From Monoraphidium neglectum (taxonomy: Eukaryota > Chlorophyta > Chlorophyceae > Sphaeropleales > Selenastraceae): a stretch of 19,390 nucleotides of DNA. The notes beneath the pieces were generated by a model. That model was not told the origin of the DNA. It did no database searches and was given only the letters and a program-made list of their open reading frames with translations. The first letter of the stretch is position 1; the number at the start of each line of letters is the position of its first letter. The stretch is from positions 1-19,390 of the forward strand of contig NW_014012768.1 of assembly GCF_000611645.1 (NCBI RefSeq), read 5' to 3'. Position numbers and translations under genes: made by a program. Below, one piece after another: positions 9,836-19,390 of the stretch.

Positions 9836-10576
9836 GGCGCAGCTGGTGGTTGGAGCGCGACTTCAGCCGAGGGGTTGGGCCCTGTGCCTCCTGCAGGGCT
9901 AGCGGGCTGCTGGGGTGCGCAACCTGCAGCTGCCGCGCCCCCACGACTGTTTCCTGTGGTGGCCTGGGCCAAACAGGCATCGTCAACCACCGCGAATTGC
10001 GAGCAGGCCTCTGCTCCTGCAGTCGCAGCTGGCAAGGCATGAGCCGCCTGTTCCTTCTCCTGCTGCTGCTGCTGCCACTGCTGCTGCCGCTGCTGTTGCT
10101 GCTGCTGTTCATGCGGCATTTCGCTTGCCTGTGCCCGCCGCTCCCCTTCCTCCCGAGTTGGCTCCTCCTGCGACTCCCCCTGCGCTGGCTCTGGCTTGTG
10201 CAGCATATCAGCAGCCTCAGCTGCCGCAGCTTGCCCCAGCTGCTCGCTGCTGTCCACACACATTGGCTGTGGCTTGCCACCTGCACTAGTTGTGGTCGCG
10301 TCCTCCGGTCCTTCCTTGGGCTGCTGTTTCGGCTGCTCCTGCTGCTTGGCCCCATCAACCTCCATCTCATCAGTGCTGCTGCCATCCATGCCAACGTTCC
10401 CGTTGGCCGTCGACGCCTGTACCGCTGCAACCACTGCGGCCGCCGCCATGGCAGCAGCGGCTGCACCCTCGGCCTCGGGAACGGCTGCAGCGTGTACTGC
10501 CGCATCGCAGTCCTCCGCGGGGCACTCCTCTTGGTGCCGCCGGCACTCCTGCTCCTGCTTCTGCTGCTGCCGGTGC

Positions 10577-10630
<54 letters not shown>

Positions 10631-13218
10631 CATCCAGCCACCACATGCCTGTCCTGGTCCCGACTCCGCTCCGTGTGCTCAACACCGCCATCAGAGCCGC
10701 ACGCCTCAGAACACGAGCTGGAGCGGCGCTTCCGCCGGGCGCGACCCGCAGGCGCTCGAGAGCCGCCGTTGGCCTGTGACGCCCCCTCAGCCGCCCTCGG
10801 CTCAGCCTCCTCTCGCTCCCCCTGGCTGCCCTCCTCACGTTTCGCTTCGCGCGCCTCAAAATGCTGCTGCTCCGTCCCTTCCTCCCCTCCGCCGTCGCCT
10901 CCCTCGCGCCGGCGTTGGCCCCTCCGGCCCTTGGCCGGCGCTGCGCTGCTGGGTGACGGCATCTCCCCCGCGGCGATCAGCGCGAGCGCGTGCAGGAGGT
11001 TGGCGCCCTCCTCATCGTCGTCGTCAGAGGCGCCAGACGCGCTCTCGGACGCGCCCGCGCCGTTGCCCGCGCCATTGCTCGCGCCGTTGCCCGCGCCGTT
11101 GCCCACGCCGTTGCGCGCCCCGTTGCCCGTGTGGCCGCCCCACTCCGCATCCTCGGCCGGGCCTTCAGGAGGGGGCGACCTGCCGCCGGTGGCCTCCTGG
11201 CCGGGGGCGAAGCGCTCGTACCACAGCCGCTGGAAGAGCGCCTGCAAACACATGTGCGCACCAGGCGAGTGACGCCGCGTCAGCGCCGCCAAGACTCGCC
11301 AGGAAGAACGCAACGACAGGCCGTGCCGCAGCCGAGCCCCTCAGCACTTGCACAGATGCATGCACTTCGCGCAGTGGCGCAAACGTCAAGCATGCGCGCA
11401 GCGCTGAGCTGAGGTGTAAGTGCAGCCTCCGCAGGTGCAACGCGGTCAATGCTTTGTACTCAAAGCCGCCGACCACGCACCTGCAGCTCCTCGGCCATCT
11501 TGTATATGGCATCACCCTTATGGTTATAGATCTTGGCATTTGACCAGACCAGGTTGGTGTCCAGCTGCATGTCCTCCGCGGTCTGCATGCGGCAGTTTCG
11601 GGTGGAGCCAGTGGGCCAGCCGCAGCTCGAGTGAGAGGAATGGACGCCCAAAGTCATGTTCCGGGGTGCAGCTGCGGCGGCAGCAGCGGCAACCGGCGGC
11701 CGCGGCTGCTCCTGGTTTCCGCCGGCTGCCGCCGCGCGCTGCAGCGCGCACCTGGTAAAGGTCCGACTCGAGGCGCGCCATGACCGTGCCGATGTCCATA
11801 GGCTGGAGTATGACGTCATAGTACCCCGGGGCCTCGCTCTTCTTCACGGGGGCCATGAAGGGCCACGAGTACCTGGAAGTTGATCGGGTTTGGGGTGTGG
11901 CAGCCAGAGGGACTGATGGGTGAGGAGGGTATCGTCTCATGCGTGGTGTCTGTTACACACCAGAAGAACTGAGGTGGTCGGGCGTCCAATCTTGAAAACA
12001 ACAATGCGGCCCAGTGGCAGGTCAGCTGCCAGGCGCTCGGCACGTGCGCATGTGCGGGGTGTTGTGCTCGCGCCTCGTCACCAGAGCGCCGCTGCAGGCA
12101 TGCATACCAAGCTACGCAGAACGCGCGGTGCACCTGTGCGCCATGAGGGCGTTGAGGATGCTGCGGCACTTGCGCTTCCACGGCTTGCCGCCGTCAGAGA
12201 CCCCGCTCAGTTCCTGTCGGGGCGGCGCGCAAAGCGTGCACGCACATGCACGTCGGAAAGAGCAGAGCCATGGAGGGGGCGGTGGCAAGGGCTGCAGCAT
12301 GCGCGTGGTAGCAGTCGATGCGTACGACTCCGCTGGGCAGTGCCCCGCGACGCTGCTCCAGGCGCGCACCTGGAGGGACCGCTCTGAGTGGTGCCGCTTG
12401 AAGGGCCTGGGCACACAGACAGCGAGGCACACGGAACCATAGGACGCGCGGTCACTGACCAGTGCTATTCTGCAGAACAGGTATTGCAGCCCATTCCCTT
12501 GCAACACGACTTGATTGGATGCAGGCGGAGTCGCCCATTGGCGACAGTCTCATCACGGTCAAGCAATGTGTGCCCGGGCGACAGAACGGCGCCGCGCCAC
12601 TCCGCGGACCCTGCATCCCACCTGTACAGAGGGTCGGGATCCCTCTTGCCGACTTTCTCCAGGACGGCGAGCTCCTTAGCCTTGCCGCCTGCGTCTCAGT
12701 GTCGCAACGAGCGGGACGGCCGGGGTCTGCAGGGCCCGATCTCCGCTGTAAATCGGAATGTAATAACGCGTGCACGCAATCCGAATCGTTGCCGATCGCG
12801 GTCCCGGGTTGCACTGCTCGCGGATGGACGCACCAGCAACGAGCCCAAGAAAAGCCGCCACCTCTTTCTTTGAACGAAATCTCTTGCCTTGAGGGCTCCA
12901 ATAGTAAGTGTCCTGAGGAGAGGTTGAAGGGATGGTCAAGGAGCCCAGAACACGGGGCGCCCTCCGGCAGGCCGCTCGCGCTGCCGCCGCCGCCCGCAGA
13001 GTTGTCAACGGCGCCGGCGGCCAGTGTCGAACCCCATGCTGCGGGCTGCGCTGAGTGACCTGGAAACTTACCTTGGTTCCCGCGCTGTTGCCCGCACGAC
13101 GAATGGAGACAATGGCGCTCCACCCCTTCTCCAGGTCATACCCCATCGCCGCCAGGCTCGCATACAGGTCGGCCTGCTTTTGCCTACTGGCGACGCTGTC
13201 TATGCAAACGTCGTCCAT
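9379..13218 (-). CDS. methyl-CpG-binding domain plus bromodomain chromatin protein with Gln-rich tail
   Basis: Exons on the minus strand: 13218-13072, 12912-12834, 12688-12622, 12406-12370, 12213-12134, 11872-11752, 11582-11481 and 11241-9379. All are GT-AG and phase-consistent, giving 831 residues. The MBD spans ~25-75: GWSAIVSIRRAGNSAG, then DTYYWSPQGKRFRSKKEV and FL, keeping the Arg of IRRAG and of KRFRSK used to read methyl-CpG. The bromodomain spans ~121-225: WPF shelf (140-142), PGYYDVILQPMD, and acetyl-lysine-binding Asn197 in NAKIYN. Its last helix runs into exon 8. The ~600-residue tail has Asn-Gly repeats, an acidic patch, a basic RARRKRR nuclear signal (~374) and Gln runs. It should act in the nucleus, reading methylated DNA and acetylated histones. 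The 37-nt fourth exon is the least certain: an acceptor further upstream (AATAGCACTGG) keeps the same frame. Confidence 0.85.
9721..9786 (-). repeat. 24-bp coding repeat (2.5 copies)
   Basis: Two exact copies of a 24-bp unit and a partial third encode tandem EQRPQPQQ octapeptides in the C-terminal tail of the MBD-bromodomain protein. This looks like recent in-frame duplication. Confidence 0.85.
9790..9834 (-). repeat. CAG/CAA-rich tract encoding polyGln near the C-terminus
   Basis: This stretch of mostly Gln codons, with one CAA and a Glu interruption, lies around residues 681-696 of the MBD-bromodomain protein. Confidence 0.85.
10579..10629 (-). repeat. (CAG)17 tract encoding polyGln
   Basis: This is a pure 17-unit CAG run in the coding strand of the MBD-bromodomain protein, around residues 416-432. 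It is followed by a Gln/Arg/His-rich stretch. Confidence 0.92.
11050..11130 (-). repeat. 12-bp coding repeat giving Asn-Gly-Ala-Gly units
   Basis: About six degenerate copies of a 12-bp unit encode an (N-G-x-x)n array just after the bromodomain (residues ~249-275). An acidic SDDDDEEG patch follows. It probably forms a flexible linker. Confidence 0.8.
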
Positions 13219-15038
13219 GGATGCCGTGCGCACCCACAAGGCCGCACGGCCGGCGGCGGGGCCAGGTGCGCCGCACAACGGGGCAGCAGCGTGGCGGCAA
13301 CGCGGGCGACGCACTGAGGGCGGTGGCCGGGCCAGGCGTGTGGACAACGCGTGCTGTATGCGTGTAGGTGATTGCGTGACGCTTGATGCCTGCAATCAGA
13401 ATTGGTGAAAATGATGTTTACCTGCCAAAGCGTGCAACTTGTTTGGTGGCGGCCGCGAATCTGCCACCTGCTGCTGCAGCAACGGCGCCGGCGCCGGCGA
13501 CCGTCGCGAAAATTCGCGGAAGCTATCGAATAAACGCGAATTATTATCGCGATATTTGTTTCGACTTTGGGCCGTTGCATCCCGGTGTGCGGCCCGCCGC
13601 CGCTGCTGGATCTCATGTGGACGAGCGGCAGCGATCCACATCCCTGGCGAAAGCAGCATCACTTGGGATATATGCTGTACGATTATATGGGCTTATGCCC
13701 AGCTTCCGGTTGTGTTACTGGAGAGCGCAGGGTGGGGCGGGTGTTGCCGTTGACCTGCTTTTGAGCCGCTTTGAATTCTTTGAAGTGCGAGCACGGGTTC
13801 AAGTGCATGTACTGCCCCGCGCAAATATGATCACTGCATAGGTCTTGTGCGCAATCCTTGGTCACTGGTATGGGCAGAGAGACCCCATCTGCTGTGTGCA
13901 CGCTCCTGCTTGCCACACTCGTGGTGGGTGTTGACCCAGCCCCTCCAAATAGCGCCCTGCGAACGTGGGCTCATCTCTGCAGGCATGTTTAAAGGTTTTT
14001 CATTTGTAAGCAGGTGTTCCAGGGGAGACACAATTTGCAAGACGACGATTAACAAGACCAACACCACCAGCATTCCCGGCTGTGTGTCCTCCAGTATAAA
14101 CAGGTGCGCACACGGCCCAACAAGACCTCCGTGCACGAAAACTTGCCGTGGCATTGACATCACACGCTACACAAGTTTGGATGAATGTAACTATCAGAGG
14201 AGGTTGAGCACACAAAGGCTGATTACTGGTATGTGGTAGGCACACGAGAACCAAGTCTTGTTGCTTGCAAATTGGTCCAATGTCCCTGGTCCGCAAGATA
14301 GGTAAACAGGAACGTAAGGGAAATTCACAGGCGAGCCAAAAGCATCAAACACATTAGAGCTTATGTAGGATGAGGGGAGCGGACAGTGCGGATGTGATGG
14401 CTAGCCATGCTGGAAATTGTCAATGGCCGGTGCGGGCGCAACCGCACTCACACCGTCTGCAGAGGGCGGTGCAATAGCAGACACCCGCCGGTGCAAGACA
14501 ACAAAAGCCAAGTGTAGGACTTCGGTAGCAGCTGGCTAGCCCCATTTGACGCGCTCATCTGCCAGAGGCGTGCCGCCTAGCATACGTGAGAGATTTGTCG
14601 TACAAGCCCAACATTTATTTGGTTCGCAGTGGGTTGGCGGTGGTGCTTGGGGGGGGGGGTGACAGTTGCGATGTTGCTCGCAGCCGGCCACAGTGGTTGC
14701 TGAACCTGCCGCCCCAATATAAGAATTGTTTCGAACTCGCTTCAAATACCATTGATGCTCACGCAATGGCGGCGGACTGTAGCCAAACCGCCTGGCCAGT
14801 GGCGACTGATGGGTTGAGCGAAGGTCAACAAGTGCTGAGCGAGATAGTGAAGCCTGATGCAACCTTTGTCGGCACCGCTCCCTCTCCTCCCCTTCAAACA
14901 TTGGAAAGGACTACTGTGTGGAAGCAAAGGATCTCCCAACCACGAACACTATCTGCTGGCCAAATACGAAAACCGGCTTGAAGCACCCGCCGCCCCGTTT
15001 GGGCCCCAAGTGCGCTGCAAGCACCGCTAGCAGCCACG
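13219..15038. other. intergenic gap; 5' region of the MBD-bromodomain gene and 3' region of the FUSC-like gene
   Basis: No gene is supported in these 1.8 kb. The part next to 13218 must carry the promoter and 5' UTR of the MBD-bromodomain gene. A CAG|GTAAAC donor on the minus strand at about 13427 and a CCCTCAG acceptor near 13315 could bound a 5'-UTR intron. About 13850-14900 is visibly AT-richer than the rest, with only short unrecognised ORFs on both strands and a G10 run near 14650. The 3' UTR of the FUSC-like gene should occupy the right end; I did not find a TGTAA there. Confidence 0.45.
13505..13552. promoter_or_regulatory. cluster of CGCG-centred palindromic motifs upstream of the MBD-bromodomain gene
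   Basis: CGCGAAAATTCGCG (13505-13518) is a near-palindrome. A further CGCGAA lies at 13535-13540 and TCGCGA at 13547-13552, all in an AT-rich pocket about 290-335 bp upstream of the ATG. The spacing and isolation suggest a promoter or protein-binding array; no factor is identified. Confidence 0.35.
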
Positions 15039-18000
15039 TCATTCCGGCTGGGTGCTGACAGGGCGCGGGGGGAGCTGCTGCCCAGGATGTTCGGAATCGC
15101 CGCCTGGATTGCAGCCGGGCAGCAGGGGCAGCAGCGCCGAGAGGCTGCGCAGGGGTGTGGCGGTTGCGCATGCGATATGCCCAGTCAGATTTTTTGGGGT
15201 TGGTACTGCAGAAAAGCGGAAGGCTGATCTCGATCTATGGTGCTGGTGCGGGGTATGTTGACATGAATGCATGCGCTTGCATGCAAGCGTATGCATGCCA
15301 TTGCACATATGCACGCATGCAATTGCATGCTCGCTTGAATGCACGCATGCGGATTTGTGCTCACCTCTCCAGCAGATGGTCAAACTCCGTCTCCAGCTGC
15401 TCGCACAGGAACTGGAAGCTGTACCACCGCACCTTTTGGGGGCAGCGCGGCCCGCGGGGAAGCAGGGCAGGGGTAGGCTCAAGGCAAGGCGTCTGCAAAA
15501 TCAAGTGACATCTCTGGCTGCGCGGGAGCGAGGAAAACGCTGGCAGCCATGGCACTGTATTCCCTGGAGCCCAAGTTGCCGCCACTCGGCCGTGCCCCAG
15601 GGCACGCGCTGGCGCCAGCGCACCTTTGCCAGGTAGCCCTCTGTGCCTGACGGCCAGAACAGACGAGGTGTGTCTTGGGACAGAGGGATTGCAGAGCGTA
15701 GGTGTGTTGAGCATGTGTGAGTGCAAGTGTGAGGGTGTATTTGTGAAGAGTGTGCGTACTGCAGGGTATCATGCACGCGCGCCGGCAAATGCATGCACGC
15801 GCACTCACACATGCAGAGAGAGCTGATGGGCACAGCAGGGTCGTGGCTACGCGATGTGAAACGAGGGCGTGCGTGCGGCGAGCGAGGCCTCTTGGTGACT
15901 GAGGGTGGGTGCCGCAGCCTCACCGACGTGCGGCATGTGCTGGCGCAGCACGGCATCGTCAAGTGACATCCGCTCTGAGGGGTGGGGGGAGTCTGGGAAC
16001 GGCGACGCGCCTGCAACCCGGGAGGAGGTTTCATGGGTGGGTGGTTGCGCGGTGAAGCCGGGTTTGTGGGAGAAGAGGTCTTGAGGTGGGAGAGGCGCTT
16101 GCATGGAGGGGAGGCAGGGGCAGAGGCACTCACATGCAGAAGCCCTGGTCCATGAACAGGCTGCATGCCACAGTCAGCGATGACGCATTGAACCACGCAT
16201 GGAGGACGCTCGCCGGACCGCGACTGCCCCGCTTGCATAGCGGCGCCCAGGCCCGGCCCTCACCCGCAAGCCCGCCGGCGTCCTCCGTGCCGCTTCGCGA
16301 GAGAGGGTGGATGCGCAGGCGCGGCAGGCTGGGCATCTGGTGGCTAGCGCCAGGCGGCTGCCGCGCCTCCCGCTGCTGCGATGGGGCCTCCTGCTGCACT
16401 GAGTGCTGCCCCACCAAGGGAGCCTGCCTAACCGGCCGCGGTGGCGCCGCCGCGGCCGCCCCTGCGCCCCCCACGCCCGCCGGTGTGCCGGCGACCGCGC
16501 TTATCGCCGCCGCTGCCGCCGCCGCCTTCAGGCCCCCTCCGCCCCCCGCCGCCGCTGCCGCCGCCGCCACAGCCGCGGCTTCGCTGAGCCCCACGTCGCC
16601 TGGGCCCGCCTCGCCCTCCTCTGCTGCCGCCAGCATCTCGAGCACAGAGTCCAGGGGCGCCCTCCCCCGCGGCCCTGCACCCATCAGGGCGCGCAGCTGG
16701 CGCGCCGGCTGCGCGCGCCCGGGCGCGGGCCCGCGCGGCGACGCGGCGGGGGCGGCGGCGGCGGCGGGGCGCACTGCAGGCATGGACGCGGCGCGGACGA
16801 GCATGCGGCCGAGGGCTGCTGTGGTGCCGGCCGCCGCGCTGCGCCGGGGCGAAGAGGTTTGGTAAGGGACAGAGGGCAGCCGTCGGAGAAGTGTCGCAAT
16901 CCGAGTCAGTCAGCAGAACGGCAGCGCGCACGCGCGCTCATCAAGAGCCCATCAGTCATCCTGCATGCACTTACACAGCCTGCATGGGGCCGCACACGGC
17001 ATGAATGCGCGCCCTGCTGGCACCCACCCCAGCGTGGCGGACAGCGTGCGCAGCGGGGACGCTGACGCCGACGGCGACGTGCCCGCAGCGGCGGTCGGCG
17101 CGCGGGGCGGCGCCGACACCGCGGCCAGCGGGCGGTCCTAAGAGGGGGGGGGCACGCAGGGGAGGGCGGCGGCGGCCGCGGTCAGGCTGCGCCACGAGGC
17201 TGGCTGACTCCTGCGCGATGTGGGGGCCCCACCGACTGGCCTGGAAGCGTCGGCAGGAAGGGGCGTGGTCCCTGTGCCCTGCTTGGACCGCTTGAAATCG
17301 CAGGCTGGCGCTTCCAGCAGCCCTACCTCAGTCTTGTCTGTATTTTCCGACCCCCTCGCATTGCATCCGCTGGCCAGCCCTTGCGTTCAAACGGTCAAGA
17401 GAACCAACCGGTCAAGAGAACCAGTGACTTATTACGGCCCCAAACTTTGCGAAAGTTAAAGAGACTGCGGTGCTTTTTGCGGCAGTCACGCCTATGAAGG
17501 GCGCGAGTGTGCGGCTGACAGAAAAGAACACGCGCGCCACCCACCTCGTCCACCGCCGGCTCATCAAAGCTGAAGCGGTCGTCTTCGTCGTCCTCCTCGC
17601 CGCAGCCGCACGCTCCTGGTTGCCGCGGCGCGGCCTGGTTGTAGCGGCGGATATGATCTATGATCTGGTTCCGCTGGCCCTCGGAGATCTGGGATAAGGG
17701 GTTTCAAGGGGTTTTGAAGGTGGTGGTTGACGGCCGGTTTGGCATAAGCAAGGTGATGGATCATGATAAGATGTAGGGACAGGTCAAGCAAACGACACTG
17801 TGTTCAAGTTGCAGTGCCGAGCAGTCCACAGCGCTGGCAGCATCTTATGGGACCGGATAACAAACGAACAGACAGCTGGCTCCGCCTCGATTCGAGCTCG
17901 TCCAAGCCCCCTCCGCCCCACCAACCTCGTTTATAACATCCAGGGTCCGCTTGAACACCCGCAGCGCCCGCTCCGCCTGTCGGCACCTAGCCCCGACGCG

Positions 18001-19354
18001 CCTGTGCACCGGCGCCTCGGCCCCACCCGCCTGTCCGTCCGCAGGCTTGCCCCCGGCGCCGGGCAACGGTGCGTTGCGGCGGCCGCGGGCCCGGAAGAGC
18101 GTGGTCGTGGGCGGCCGCACGCGGTCTGAGCCGCGCGGCATGGCGTCGCGGCAGGCGCGGGTGAACGCGACAGAGGAGGCCTGCAGGCGGTCAAGAAGAG
18201 ATGACGGGTACCTGTGGGAAAATGGAGGCGAACAGGGCAGGCGGCAGCGTAAAACGCGCGGTCAGTGCTTGGCGCAAGCGACGGCAACCATCCCGTTTCT
18301 GGTCACGCACCTCGGTAAGAGCCCCGCCACGCTCCCATGCCCGTCGCAAGGACGGTTGAGGCGAAGGGGCCTGCGAGCGGCGTCCCTGACCCCTCAATAC
18401 TTTGGACCCTGGAACCCTAAACCCTGGGCCCACCTGTGTTTCAGGGTCTCCATCATCACGTTGTCAAACCCCTCCCGCAGCGTGAGGTGCAGCGTCCAGA
18501 CGATCCGTGCCACGCGGCGGACGCCGTTGCGCACCTGCTGCATCTGTGGGGCGGACGGGGCGTACGGTCGCGCGAGCGAGGGCGGCGTCGTGAATGCAGG
18601 CGCGCACGCTCACGCGCTGTCGGTGCACTCGCATGCCTCACGAGTGCTCAGGAGGCGGGCGCGCTGCGCCTGAGCAACGGCACGCAGCTGCGCGGCGCCG
18701 CGACGGCCGCATGTTAGACTGGGTTCGCCTCCGTCAGGCGGTTTGACAAGCAGAGGAGGGGAGGAGCGTCTCACGCGGGCGGCGCTGCGGCGGGGGCGGG
18801 GGCCGGGGCTCGCACCTGAGTGACTGGCATGTGCCAGTTCTTGCGGGTGTGGCCCAGCAGCAGCAGCGGCGCGTAGACGCGGTAACCCCACAGGGTGCCT
18901 GCAGGCCGCGAGGGCAGGGTGTTGTGAGCAATCAGCGGGAGAGTGAGGTGGGTGGGGGTGGGGCTGTGACGCACTGTACACGCAAGGGGTTGGGTCTCCT
19001 GAGGTCTCAAATCCGTGGGGTGGGCTGGCGTGCAGATCCGCACGCCGCGCCATAGGCCCCACTTCTAGCCGCCAAGCAGGGGGCAATCTGCAGGCACACG
19101 AACTGGCCGCAGCGCGGGGCTGCCCGATGGGGCACTGCCCACGGGCACCCCCAAATGCCCGAGCCCAATGCGGCAAGCACGTCGGGGGGATGAAATGGGG
19201 TGCGCCGTCTTATAAATTGTGAAGTCGATACCGCATCTCCTGCCGCGACGCACCCAGGAACAGCTCTGTCTCCGCCTGCTTGAGGGCGTCCAGCATTAGG
19301 TTGGTGGCCTTGTGCAGCCCAAACAGCGCCTCCTCACACTGCTCGTCGATGCGG
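15039..19354 (-). CDS. FUSC/ALMT-like membrane protein, C-terminal part (partial, tentative)
   Basis: Eleven phase-consistent GT-AG exons on the minus strand: 19354-19254, 18898-18816, 18543-18434, 18211-17926, 17688-17545, 17137-17028, 16838-16264, 16010-15924, 15646-15624 (23 nt), 15432-15365 and 15144-15039, ending in TGA. They give about 563 residues; the N-terminus lies off the right edge. Visible in order: an amphipathic stretch ending ALKQAETELFLGTLWGYRVY, helical NGVRRVARIVWTLHLTLREG, a basic stretch, FKRTLDVINEISEGQRNQII, an acidic patch (EEDDEDD), a Pro/Ala/Ser-rich linker, a polyAla/Gly region and a final helix FQFLCEQLETEFDHLLESLS. No membrane segment is in view. The helix layout resembles the soluble tail of aromatic-acid exporter (FUSC) and ALMT proteins, but no diagnostic motif proves it. 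The exon chain is firmer than the name. Confidence 0.55.
15274..15330. repeat. two perfect 16-bp palindromes in a GCATGC-rich intron
   Basis: CGCTTGCATGCAAGCG (15274-15289) and GCATGCAATTGCATGC (15315-15330) are exact palindromes. They lie in a stretch (about 15262-15352) made largely of alternating purine-pyrimidine GCATGC/ATGCAT words. It lies in the 15145-15364 intron of the FUSC-like gene. Confidence 0.85.
16430..16615 (-). repeat. GCC/GCG-rich tract encoding polyAla and polyGly
   Basis: This low-complexity coding stretch of the FUSC-like gene has Ala runs of seven or more and a Gly5 run. It stays open in several frames because of its composition, so shadow ORFs here should be ignored. 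Confidence 0.75.
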
Positions 19355-19361
19355 CTGCAGC

Positions 19362-19390
19362 GCGGGGCGGGGCGGGGGCGAGGCGGGGCG
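19362..19390. repeat. GCGGGG-type short repeat at the window edge
   Basis: Degenerate GGGGC units fill the last bases, in the intron upstream of the first visible exon of the FUSC-like gene. The array may continue outside the window. Confidence 0.6.

Noticed and set aside
10196..11543. Plus-strand ORFs of 358 and 417 residues opposite the chromatin gene tail
   Set aside because: Antisense shadows rich in Cys/Pro/Ala/Arg from GC-rich repeats; no domain resemblance.
12452..12615. Continuation of the exon beyond TACAG at 12622
   Set aside because: CAG|GTGGGA is a good donor, and splicing to the exon at 12406 keeps the frame into the bromodomain; read-through gives unstructured sequence.
13383..13841. 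152-residue plus-strand ORF in the MBD gene upstream region
   Set aside because: No family resemblance, and composition changes abruptly along it; likely chance.
13831..14160. Minus-strand ORF with a hydrophobic stretch
   Set aside because: Only one membrane-like segment, no recognised motif, no splice context and no clear promoter; kept only as part of the AT-rich island observation.
14586..14981. 131-residue plus-strand ORF
   Set aside because: It begins at a non-ATG codon, the first internal ATG is far downstream (14766), and the sequence resembles no family.
17144..17210. Alternative exon reading ESASLVAQPDRGRRR that ends in a TAG, as the C-terminus of the FUSC-like gene
   Set aside because: The CTCTTAG acceptor at 17138 opens an exon (DRPLAAVSAPPRAPT...) that keeps phase through all later exons to the TGA at 15039, which is a much better chain.

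Overview
The window looks like nuclear DNA of a GC-rich green alga, most likely chlorophycean (Sphaeropleales or Chlamydomonadales type). The reasons are many short GT-AG introns, very high GC, long in-frame CAG (Gln) and Ala tracts, GT microsatellites, a TGTAA-type poly(A) signal and a plant-type beta-amylase. The species call is an inference. No bacterial operon, CRISPR array, insertion sequence, tRNA or rRNA was found.

Five multi-exon genes can be modelled. In every one the exon phases join without a frame break. (1) 94-1256, minus, runs off the left edge: the N-terminus of an extended-synaptotagmin/NTMC2-type SMP-domain protein with two hydrophobic segments. (2) 1802-2386, plus, complete: a 107-residue twin CX9C (CHCH) protein with a possible N-myristoylation signal. 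Genes 1 and 2 diverge from a shared 545-bp spacer. (3) 4158-8561, minus, complete: a glycoside hydrolase 14 beta-amylase of about 1161 residues, swollen by two large Gln-rich insertions. (4) 9379-13218, minus, complete: a chromatin protein of about 831 residues joining a methyl-CpG-binding domain and a bromodomain to a Gln-rich tail. (5) 15039-19354, minus, runs off the right edge: at least 563 residues, tentatively the soluble C-terminal half of a FUSC/ALMT-like membrane protein.

The gaps at 2387-4157, 8562-9378 and 13219-15038 hold no gene I can defend. They do hold hairpins, a cluster of CGCG-centred palindromes upstream of the MBD-bromodomain gene, and an AT-richer tract near 13.85-14.9 kb.

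The genes do not form a pathway: lipid-transfer contact sites, mitochondrial intermembrane space, starch breakdown, chromatin reading and membrane transport. The common thread is low-complexity coding expansion. The most notable loci are the beta-amylase with catalytic glutamates pushed about 620 residues apart and the compact MBD-bromodomain fusion.
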